Shown piece by piece: positions 35,770-42,520 of a stretch of DNA of 64,000 nt; within the stretch, counting starts at the first letter, position 1; the number at the start of each line of letters is the position of its first letter. The translations under genes were made by a program, and so were the position numbers. Source of the stretch: Pseudomonas paraeruginosa PA7 (lineage in GTDB: Bacteria > Pseudomonadota > Gammaproteobacteria > Pseudomonadales > Pseudomonadaceae); the NCBI RefSeq assembly GCF_000017205.1, contig NC_009656.1, positions 2,794,001-2,858,000 on the forward strand, given 5' to 3'. Below the pieces are notes generated by a model. It was given only the letters and a program-made list of their open reading frames with translations. It was not told the origin of the DNA and did no database searches.

Positions 35770-36729
35770 ATGGCCGGTCAAGCAACAAACTTGGCTATGG
35801 CTGCTGGATTCAATCTCATCGGTGATTGGGCTGATGGAAAGTTTGATTCTGGCTCTCCGCAAAAAGTTATGGCGCATGCCTTGATGGGAGGATTGCTCGC
35901 CCAGGCAACAGGTGGAGACTTCAAAACTGGGGCTATGGCAGCAGGGGCTAACGAAGCGCTTGTCAATGTGCTGTCTAACATGGCCGGTGGCGAAGAAAAG
36001 CTAGAGCTTATGGCCTCACAGCTAACAGGTCTTCTTGCTGCTACTGTAGTTGATGGAGATGTTGCGAAAGGGGCAGAGATTGCCAAGAACGCAACGGCCT
36101 ACAATCAGCAGGTTCACCGGGACGCTCTGAGTCGACTGAAAAGAGGAATGAGTGCGCTTCATGAACAAGGCAAGTATGCTGATCTCGAGCCGGAGGCAGT
36201 GCTTGCTGACCTGCAAAAAATAGCCAGTGGCGAAGCCAAAAGCGTTTCGGATTTGAACCCGAAAGTGGTTCAGTTTCTGAATAGTGAATTTTCTCCTGCG
36301 AGCCTGAGAGAAACGTTGTTCGAGCCGGAGTCCTGGGAAGAATATGCTGCGATAGCCGTCGACGTACTTTATCCAACGCCTGGGGGGAAGGCAGCAGCTA
36401 TTGAGAAGGCAGGTGGTAAGCTGTCTAAAGAGGCGTTGGAAGCTCTGGAGAAGAAGTTTTCTGAAAGCACTAAACAGGAACTTAAGTCAAAATTTTTACA
36501 GGAAGACCCAAGGAATCTAATTCCTACTCAGACTAAGGCCGAAATGTCAGGCTCGCAGATTAAAAGGATTGTGAAAAGCATTAAGGAGAGCGGATTTGAT
36601 CAAGAAAAACCAGTAGACGTTTGGCGTAATCCAAAAACCGGGCGCCTTGAAATTCAAGATGGACATCATCGAACGGAGGCAGCAAAGAAGGCCGGATTAG
36701 ATAAAATACCTGTAAGCATATGGGAGTGA
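35770..36729 (+). CDS. Orphan cdiA-CT with ParB-like toxin domain (module 13)
   Basis: 319 residues; the frame is open back to the edge of the element at 35746 (DNLGDAMAGQ). Residues 1-85 are a diverged pretoxin (HALMGGLLAQATGGDFKTGA) parallel to cdiA. A helical linker leads to a C-terminal ParB/sulfiredoxin-like domain: KRIVKSIKESGFDQEKPVDV, then LEIQDGHHRTEAAKKAGLDK and IPVSIWE. DGHHRTEAA is the nucleotide-binding motif of the ParB fold. As a toxin this could act as nuclease or NTP-dependent enzyme; the activity is not known. GC content is lower than the native cdiA. No export signal. Confidence 0.75.
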   Translation: MAGQATNLAMAAGFNLIGDWADGKFDSGSPQKVMAHALMGGLLAQATGGDFKTGAMAAGANEALVNVLSNMAGGEEKLELMASQLTGLLAATVVDGDVAKGAEIAKNATAYNQQVHRDALSRLKRGMSALHEQGKYADLEPEAVLADLQKIASGEAKSVSDLNPKVVQFLNSEFSPASLRETLFEPESWEEYAAIAVDVLYPTPGGKAAAIEKAGGKLSKEALEALEKKFSESTKQELKSKFLQEDPRNLIPTQTKAEMSGSQIKRIVKSIKESGFDQEKPVDVWRNPKTGRLEIQDGHHRTEAAKKAGLDKIPVSIWE

Positions 36730-36735
36730 ATACTT

Positions 36736-37065
36736 GTGGCTAGATATTCGGTGGCTTTTGCATTACCTATCGGGACAGATGTTAGTTTTTCAGAGGATGG
36801 GTGGGAGTTTAAATCTCCCGCCCCTCTATCTTTAAATGTTAAGTCTGAATTTATTTCGAAATTTAACCTTGAGCTTATAGAGTGCTATTCTGGAGTGGAG
36901 AAATTTTCCGTTGACGGGCTGGAGTTTTTGGTTTTTTATAATGATCTGCACGCTATAGAGCATATTTATTTTAAAATATACGATAAATCTTTTCTGGTTA
37001 AACTGAGGGAATATTGGAGTGATAATTTAAGAAATTATTGTTATTTATTCTTTCCCGGAGAATAA
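36736..37065 (+). CDS. Immunity protein of module 13
   Basis: 109 aa from a GTG six bases after the toxin stop (VARYSVAFALPIGTDVSFSE...). Soluble, aromatic-rich, beta-alpha composition, no known family. Assigned by position only. Strongly AT-rich in its second half. Confidence 0.65.
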   Translation: MARYSVAFALPIGTDVSFSEDGWEFKSPAPLSLNVKSEFISKFNLELIECYSGVEKFSVDGLEFLVFYNDLHAIEHIYFKIYDKSFLVKLREYWSDNLRNYCYLFFPGE

Positions 37066-37080
37066 TTTGTTTCTACCATA

Positions 37081-37136
37081 AGTGGGTGGGTTTATTCTTG
37101 ACACTCTAAAACTAAAAGGTAGGTTTCCCCCGTTCG
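37081..37136 (+). repeat. Partial repeat B
   Basis: GTTTATTCTTGACACTCTAA, AACTAAAAGGTAGG and CCCCGTTCG match the left third of repeat B. It is interrupted by the left end of RAYT copy 2 at 37144. Confidence 0.55.
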
Positions 37137-37143
37137 GACACAT

Positions 37144-37725
37144 AAAGGGGACAGATTTATTTTCCCTACTCTAATTTTCTAAGCAAGGAGGCTCCAGCGC
37201 AGACGCCGTAAGGAGGCTCCGCGATGCCTAGGCAAGGGCGAGTGGTTTTACCGAATTATCCGCTTCACGTGGTCCAGCGGGGACACAATCGGCAAGTGGT
37301 ATTCGCCGAGGACGAGGACTACCAGCGTTACCTCTCCGATCTACGGGACCTCAAGGATGCCTTTGGTATCAAGGTCTACGCATTTTGCCTGATGACCAAC
37401 CATGTCCATCTGCTCTTGGCGCCTGGTGATTCGCTGTCTGGCTTGGCGCAACTGATGAAAACGCTGGCGGCGCGCACGACACGATATCGGAATCGCTTGG
37501 AGGGTCGTTTCGGAACGTTGTGGGAAAGTCGCTATAAATCGAGTGTCGTACAGAGCGATGCCTACCTGCTGGCGTGTTGCCGGTATATCGAACTGAACCC
37601 TGTTCGGGCGCGGATGGTGGACGATGTAGCGGCCTATCCCTGGTCAAGTTATGGGCTGCGGGCGGATTGGTTGAAGGAGCCAAACTGGTTGGATATGGAT
37701 CCTTGCTTCATTGGAGATTAGAGTA
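37144..37725 (+). mobile_element. RAYT element copy 2, right end truncated
   Basis: Left repeat 37144-37175 is perfect. The right repeat stops after nine bases (ATTAGAGTA, 37717-37725), where toxin sequence resumes. Apart from a few bases it is identical to copy 1, including the same internal C-terminal deletion. Confidence 0.8.
37224..37721 (+). CDS. REP-associated tyrosine transposase copy 2, C-terminally shortened
   Basis: 165 aa, nearly identical to the product at 19098 (Ser96 in GRSGT is Phe here). HVH motif and candidate tyrosines intact. It ends CFIGD through the identical junction CTTCATTG/GAGATTAGAG, so both copies descend from one deleted form. With most of the right inverted repeat missing this copy probably cannot move. 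Confidence 0.8.
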   Translation: MPRQGRVVLPNYPLHVVQRGHNRQVVFAEDEDYQRYLSDLRDLKDAFGIKVYAFCLMTNHVHLLLAPGDSLSGLAQLMKTLAARTTRYRNRLEGRFGTLWESRYKSSVVQSDAYLLACCRYIELNPVRARMVDDVAAYPWSSYGLRADWLKEPNWLDMDPCFIGD

Positions 37726-37814
37726 CAAAGCCCGACGGGACCTTTGTGACAATTATGAAGGATGGAATAAATAATACTTCCGTAAAGAATGCGCTGAAAG
37801 GCAGTCCACAATGA
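37725..37814 (+). pseudogene. Toxin tail remnant (module 14)
   Basis: From the broken right end of RAYT copy 2 a frame reads TKPDGTFVTIMKDGINNTSV, then KNALKGSPQ and stop, overlapping the immunity ATG as ATGA. PDGTFVTIMKDG looks like a beta hairpin at the end of an RNase-type toxin. The toxin body is gone. Confidence 0.68.
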
Positions 37815-38287
37815 TTAATGTTTCCGAAGATTTTAAGAATTGGTTGGTTAGTTGCATAGGGCTCCGGCTGCTCCTGGCTTTGGGTTTGTTCCATGTATTT
37901 GAGTTGAAGAAAAACGGCGCCCCACAGGCAGTAAGTCTTTTTTTTGATGGTCGGGAGGGGAGCGGAACTTTAATGTGTGCTCCCGATGGCGCGTCTATAG
38001 CTTACAACTCAGATGCTGTTTCAGAATGCGACTTGGGGGAGTTTGGAGCGGAAAAAATTTTCTCATTGGTGAATGATGAGAGTTTTTCGTCAGTCATAGG
38101 AGAAGAGTTGATTTTGGTCTCGCTAATTATATCATCCGTTGAAGGCTCAGTTGCTGGGGTGTCTCTCCAATTTGGAAACTTCCAATCTTTGAGTCTGATT
38201 AACCTGGGTGATGAGCTATTTATTTACAAAGAGATACCCCCTGAAATTGTTAAGTGTGAAGGGCTAGAGTTTGTGAGGCTCTCTTGA
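37811..38287 (+). CDS. Orphan immunity protein (module 14)
   Basis: 158 aa (MINVSEDFKNWLVSCIGLRL...), acidic, with a hydrophobic N-terminal helix (LRLLLALGLFHVF) and a beta-rich remainder. ATGA overlap with the toxin tail identifies it as an immunity gene. No family recognised. The gene is intact while its toxin is reduced to about 29 codons. Confidence 0.68.
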   Translation: MINVSEDFKNWLVSCIGLRLLLALGLFHVFELKKNGAPQAVSLFFDGREGSGTLMCAPDGASIAYNSDAVSECDLGEFGAEKIFSLVNDESFSSVIGEELILVSLIISSVEGSVAGVSLQFGNFQSLSLINLGDELFIYKEIPPEIVKCEGLEFVRLS

Positions 38288-38323
38288 TGTAGAAAATCTT
38301 TTTCTCAAAATAAGTGAGAAAAT

Positions 38324-38534
38324 AAAGAGGGCGTATTTATTTTTGCTGCTCTAAAACTAAAAGGCAGGTAGGTTTACCTCCTTTCAGTAATTCCCTGTTC
38401 TTTAAAAATTTACCTTTTCAGTTTTAGAAGAAAAGCACTGTGCAGGACCTCCCTGTCGCTACTTCCGCATAGTCCTGAACCCCCGGCCTCGCTATCCCTG
38501 GCGGGTCGCTCGCCGAGGCAACGCATGCGTTGCC
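38324..38534 (+). repeat. Repeat B, copy 6
   Basis: Begins AAAGAGGGCGTATTTATTTT, boxA-like TGTTCTTTAAAA at 38396-38407, perfect palindrome at 38517-38534. The 100-bp cdiA fragment after it repeats the one at 21141 closely, with the same out-of-frame fusion. Confidence 0.72.
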
Positions 38535-38626
38535 TGTTTCCGACTCGCCCTACAAGGACAAGCTCCAGCTGCAACTGGGCGTGGGTTTGAGCGCAGAGCC
38601 GATGGCGGCGCTGAACCCCGCCGGGC

Positions 38627-39363
38627 TTGATCAGCTACGGTCAGGCAGCGAGTTCCTTGACCGAGTACATGCGCAAGAACGGGGCGACAGCCGAGGATAT
38701 CACCCAGGCGCAACGTGATCTGGCCCAGGGACAGGGCTTCGATGGCGTACAGCCAGCGAATGAGTTCATCAAGGCCTGGGGCGAGGCCATGGTTGCGGAG
38801 GCTGCCGGCCTTGGGATTGTTGCGGGGTTGGGTAGGTTTGGGTTGTGGGTTGGGAAAGGGGAGCAGGCTGCAAAAGCGACTGGGAATCCGGTAGTTGATG
38901 CTGAAAAAGCTGCCCTGGACCGCATTGCACAGAACCCCAAAAGCCCTGATCTGGCAGGCAAGCAGCCTGGCACTGTGCTGCAAACGCAATCACAGAAGAG
39001 AATTGATGATCTCGCTGTGCAATACAACACCAAGTCAATTGAGCCGAAGGATTTTCAATTGAATTTGGGTGGTAAGGTATTGAAGACCGATCCTCAGGTT
39101 AGCAAGGGGGCACCGGTCTATATGGGGGCTACCACATCCGATGTGATGTCTTACTTTAGGCAGTTGGCTGGGGTTGAAAATATGCCTGCAGCTAAAGTTA
39201 TCCCTGGGAAGGGGCAATATATACAGCCAAAACTGACGCCGGAGCTCGAATAACCCTTCGAGACTTTTCCACGTCTTCGCAGCAGACGGGGGCTTCTTGG
39301 ACTATAGATGTTATGGATAAGTCCATTAATGGCGGAAGAATGGTGGAGATCAAGTTCAAATGA
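38627..39363 (+). pseudogene. Orphan cdiA-CT, toxin frameshifted (module 15)
   Basis: The pretoxin ([20 protein letters not shown]...GLWVGKGEQAAKAT) is the same type as module 4. The toxin reads VDAEKAALDRIAQNPKSPDL, DFQLNLGGKVLKTDP and PVYMGATTSDVMSYFRQLAG; the frame stops at 39253. Shifting one base at about 39211-39214 (a GGGG run) continues as IYTAKTDAGARITLRDFSTS, SQQTGASWTIDVMDKSINGG and RMVEIKFK, with TGA overlapping the immunity ATG at 39360. A one-base deletion therefore separates the toxin from its last 48 or so residues. Its TTG start is not functional, as in module 4. Confidence 0.72.
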
Positions 39364-39710
39364 TTAGAGATATCTATGAGTCGGTGTTGCGAAGCGCATT
39401 TGGGCTCTCAATGGGCGTTATATGGCAGCATATGACGGTTGAGCTTCTTGATTCGTCTGTTGAGTACGTGCACCGAGTTAATCTGTTCTTCTCTCTGATG
39501 GAATGTTTGATGTTGGAGGGGAATATAAAGCTTGCGCATGATGGCCTTTTCCTTGTTGGTACTATCCAAGATCAGTTAAACGTGCTCAAGGACGCGTGGC
39601 CTGAATATCCCGGCGAAGACGATCTTGATGGCTTCGGGCTTTGGTTTGTCACAGAGGCCCCTGCTGGGGTTGTATGGATAGACTCGGATGGGAAGGAGTT
39701 TTGGACGTAG
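39360..39710 (+). CDS. Immunity protein of module 15
   Basis: 116 aa, ATGA overlap with the restored toxin frame. Soluble, with helices (MIRDIYESVLRSAFGLSMGV) and an acidic second half (DAWPEYPGEDDLDGFGLWFV). No named family. Directly downstream the head of another toxin begins, without spacer gene or repeat. Confidence 0.7.
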   Translation: MIRDIYESVLRSAFGLSMGVIWQHMTVELLDSSVEYVHRVNLFFSLMECLMLEGNIKLAHDGLFLVGTIQDQLNVLKDAWPEYPGEDDLDGFGLWFVTEAPAGVVWIDSDGKEFWT

Positions 39711-39723
39711 TTTTTAAATTCAG

Positions 39724-39985
39724 GTTGCTGCAAAAGGAACTGGAACGGCGCTGCGTGAAGTAGAAGTTAGCTCTGGCAGCAAAGGGGTATGGACTAAGGA
39801 ACTCAACAAACCAGAGCCGAACACGATTTATAAAGTGGACGGGAACAAGACCTATCAGACAGATAGTCTTGGGCGTGTTGAGAAGGTTGAGTCCAACCTC
39901 TCGCTGACGAAGAGTGACCGGAATACTTATCAGCAGTGCATTGCTGGTAAATGCGGGGTTAGTGGCGATGAAAGTGGCCACGGCC
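39724..39985 (+). pseudogene. Front half of a DNA/RNA non-specific endonuclease toxin (module 16)
   Basis: Starts at the junction sequence (GCTGCAAAAGGAACTG) 16 bases after the preceding immunity stop. It encodes AAKGTGTALREVEVSSGSKG, EPNTIYKVDGNKTYQTDSLG, RVEKVESNLSL, then DRNTYQQCIAGKCGVSGDES and GHG. This is the N-terminal part of the Endonuclea_NS_2 type nuclease domain, cut at the position of the catalytic GGH. The DNA then changes to RAYT sequence at GCCTTTGG (39983). No immunity gene remains. Confidence 0.72.
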
Positions 39986-40540
39986 TTTGGTATCAAGGTC
40001 TACGCATTTTGCCTGATGACCAACCATGTCCATCTGCTCTTGGCGCCTAGTGATTCGCTGTCTGGCTTGGCGCAACTGATGAAAACGCTAGTGGCGCGCA
40101 CGACACGATATCGGAATCGCTTGGAGGAGCGTTCCGGAACGTTGTGGGAAAGTCGCTATAAATCGAGTGTCGTACAGAGCGATGCCTACCTGCTGGCGTG
40201 TTGCCGGTACATCGAACTGAACCCTGTTCGGGCGCGGATGGTGGACGATGTGGCGGCCTATCCCTGGTCAAGTTATGGGCTGCGGGCGGATTGGTTGAAG
40301 GAGCCAAACTGGTTGGATATGGATCCCTGCTTCATTGAGCTAGGTCAGACGGCCGAAGAGCGATATCGGCGATACGTAACGTTCGTGAAAGAGGCGATAT
40401 CGGCCGAGGAATTGAAGCTGATTCGCGAGGCGGTTCAGCGTGGACAACTGACGGGCAATCAACGGTTCGTGGACGAGATCGAGCGGGTAGCCGGGGTGAG
40501 AATAGAGCGGCGTGGGCAAGGGCGACCGAGATTAGAGTAG
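39983..40540 (+). pseudogene. RAYT transposase, N-terminally truncated
   Basis: Frame from FGIKVYAFCLMTNHVHLLLA to the end GVRIERRGQGRPRLE. It keeps HVH and the YIELNPVRARMV region and adds the 67-residue C-terminal domain (ELGQTAEERYRRYVTFVKEA...), showing that the complete family member is about 230 aa. The open frame extends upstream to 39914, but those codons are toxin DNA in another frame, so there is no genuine start. Confidence 0.8.
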
Positions 40541-40562
40541 GGAAAATAAATCTGTCCCCTTT
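39983..40562 (+). mobile_element. RAYT element copy 3, 5' truncated, right end intact
   Basis: Lacks the left repeat and first 45 codons but has the full 3' part and a perfect right repeat (40531-40562). It provides the reference for the C-terminus missing in copies 1 and 2. It marks the end of the toxin/immunity array. Confidence 0.8.
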
Positions 40563-40702
40563 TCTGCTTCTCTATGGATTCGTGATGCTCTGTTAGAACT
40601 CTGAATGAGCGTATTCGAATGATTTGATGATCACCTGCAAAGAATTTCCTTTTTATCTGTTCACCAGCTTACAGTCCGCAATAAGACTCGATCCTCGGTG
40701 CG

Positions 40703-41242
40703 CTACTTGCTACCCCCTAACCCATAGACCAGATGAACATCCTCCGGCTCCAACCGATACAACTCCTCATCCGGCTGCATGCACAGTCGGCATCCGAGTC
40801 TCGTATAAAAATCCACCGTGTTCTGCGACGGCGTAGCCGAAACGTAGAGCGCGCTGGCGCCGAGGTGGCGGGCCTGGGTGGTGGCGCGGTGGAAGAGGTG
40901 GGCGCCGAGGCCGCGGCGGCGGTAGGCGTGGCTGAGGTGGAGGAACTTCAGTTGCAGCCAGTCGCGCTCGGGGCCGAGGCGGCGCGGGTCGAGGACCACC
41001 GCGCCGATCAGGCGGCCCTGGTCGAACAGGCCGAGGAACCAGCCGCCGCGGTCGAAGCAGTCGAGCAGGATCGGCGTGTAGTGCTCGGCCTCGCCCTCCG
41101 GCCAGCCGCGCATGTCGTAGAACTCGGGGCGCAGCACCAGTTGGCCGGCCTCGACGGAATACAAGTGTTCGATCACTTCGCTGCGGTCGATCTCCCAGAC
41201 CAGGGGGATTTCGTCGCGGCGCAGCAGGCGTTCTTCGGTCAT
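40703..41242 (-). CDS. GNAT-family N-acetyltransferase
   Basis: 179 aa. Acetyl-CoA-binding core visible as LKFLHLSHAYRRRGLGAHLF (motif A, RxxGxG/A), followed by ALYVSATPSQNTVDFYTRLG, typical of motif B. N-terminal MTEERLLRRDEIPLVWEIDR is the usual first strand and helix. Substrate unknown. The ATG overlaps the stop of the upstream methyltransferase gene (ATGA on the minus strand), so the two are one operon. Base composition returns to normal for Pseudomonas here. Confidence 0.88.
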   Translation of the reverse strand: MTEERLLRRDEIPLVWEIDRSEVIEHLYSVEAGQLVLRPEFYDMRGWPEGEAEHYTPILLDCFDRGGWFLGLFDQGRLIGAVVLDPRRLGPERDWLQLKFLHLSHAYRRRGLGAHLFHRATTQARHLGASALYVSATPSQNTVDFYTRLGCRLCMQPDEELYRLEPEDVHLVYGLGGSK

Positions 41243-42090
41243 CGTGGTTTCCTTGCGCTGAGGCCGTACATCAGCGGCAGGCGCGGACGATCGGCGGGCG
41301 GCAGCATGCGTCCGCCGCCGCCGTCGCGCATACCGTCGAAGCCGGCCCAGCCGTTGGCGTAGGGGTATTCCTCCAGCCGTTCGAGTTGCAGGCCGGCGCC
41401 GAGCAGGGCGCCGATCACATCGGCCAGGCCCCACTGGAACTCGTAGCTGGGATGAGGGTTGCTGAAGTTCTCGACGCCGGCGCGGTAACCGGAGGGCGCC
41501 AGGCTGGCGCCGGACTCGGCGACGTAGTCGCTGACGCCGCTCTCGGCGATGGGCTCGCGGCTGAAGTAGTCGTAGGCCGGTTGCCAGTGAGGGTCGAAGT
41601 ACAGGGCGAAAGGATGGAACTCTACCAGGACGAAGCGCCCGCCGGGAACCAGTACCTGGGCGATGCCGTCGGCCCAGCGCTTGAGGTCGGAGAGCCAGAC
41701 CAGCGTGCCGTAGGAGGCGAAGACCCGCTCGAAGCGTTCGCCACGGGTGGCGGCAACGGGCAGCCAACGGAGGATGTCGTCGCGCTGGAAGTCGGCGGCG
41801 ATGCCGCTGTCGCGGGACAACTGGCGGGCGAAGTCGATGGCGCTGTCGGCGATGTCCACTCCTGTGACGAGCGCGCCGAGGCGCGCCAGGCTCAGGCTGT
41901 CCTGTCCGGCGTTGCATTGCAGGTGCAGCAGGCTCAGGCCGTCGAGGTGGCCGAGCAACTCCAGTTCCTCGGGATAGAGGGTGGAACCGCCGTTGCGGAA
42001 GAAGGCGGCCTGGTCGGCCTTGTGGCTGTTGTGCGCCTGGGTGGCGGCGTTCCACGACAGCCGGTTGGCCTCGTGCAGGTCGGATCGCAT
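41239..42090 (-). CDS. Class I SAM-dependent methyltransferase
   Basis: 283 aa. The ATG at 42090 is preceded by GGAAGGAG. Motif I is LLHLQCNAGQDSLSLARLGA (a GxxG variant), then VTGVDIADSAIDFARQL (motif post-I, acidic residue D), FERVFASYGTLVWLSDL and VLVPGGRFVLVEFHPF. A Rossmann methyltransferase of the SmtA/UbiE-like group; the acceptor is unknown. It forms an operon with the GNAT. Confidence 0.87.
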   Translation of the reverse strand: MRSDLHEANRLSWNAATQAHNSHKADQAAFFRNGGSTLYPEELELLGHLDGLSLLHLQCNAGQDSLSLARLGALVTGVDIADSAIDFARQLSRDSGIAADFQRDDILRWLPVAATRGERFERVFASYGTLVWLSDLKRWADGIAQVLVPGGRFVLVEFHPFALYFDPHWQPAYDYFSREPIAESGVSDYVAESGASLAPSGYRAGVENFSNPHPSYEFQWGLADVIGALLGAGLQLERLEEYPYANGWAGFDGMRDGGGGRMLPPADRPRLPLMYGLSARKPR

Positions 42091-42142
42091 GGTTCGACTC
42101 CTTCCCTGGAGTGCGCCACCGCGCGGGTGGCGGGTCCGGGGA

Positions 42143-42364
42143 TTACATGTCCTTGATGCTGCGCACCTGGTCCTTGTTGACGCGGGTGCGCTTGCCGTCC
42201 AGTTGCTCCAGTTCGTAGAAGCCGGAACTACGATCATAGCGCGGGGTATCCACCGCCTGGATCTCGCGGCCATCGTTGAGGGTGACGATGGTCGGGGTGG
42301 AGCAGCCGGCCAGGACGGCGAATGCGGAGGAGAGCAACAGGGCGGGCAGGAGACGGGCAGTCAT
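42143..42364 (-). CDS. YgdI/YgdR-type small lipoprotein
   Basis: 73 aa. Lipoprotein signal MTARLLPALLLSSAFAVLAG followed by lipidated Cys21. The mature part STPTIVTLNDGREIQAVDTP...YELEQLDGKRTRVNKDQVRS is the SH3-like YgdI/YgdR fold. Function unknown; probably anchored in the cell envelope. It lies 52 bp upstream of the methyltransferase and is divergent from the esterase gene. Confidence 0.88.
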   Translation of the reverse strand: MTARLLPALLLSSAFAVLAGCSTPTIVTLNDGREIQAVDTPRYDRSSGFYELEQLDGKRTRVNKDQVRSIKDM

Positions 42365-42520
42365 CGGAATTTTCCTTCGGACGGTTTTCGAGGCGGCGGA
42401 TTCTACTCCAGTCGCGGCGCAACCGCTCTAGCCGGGATCACAGCGGCAAATTTCCGTTGCGGCTGCACGTCTCTTCCGGTGAGCCGCCCGGATGGCGGCG
42501 CCTAACCGAAGGGAGATTCC

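Noticed and set aside
38288..38323. Promoter ahead of module 15
   Set aside because: AT-rich sequence here is simply the tail of the immunity gene region and the border of repeat B; no -35/-10 pair with proper spacing.
40563..40702. Immunity gene for the truncated nuclease toxin
   Set aside because: The stretch has no adequate reading frame with immunity-like features; the frame at 40624 runs antisense into the acetyltransferase gene.
41386..42156. Plus-strand 256-codon frame opposite the methyltransferase
   Set aside because: Shadow of the minus-strand gene; composition is low-complexity and there is no start context.
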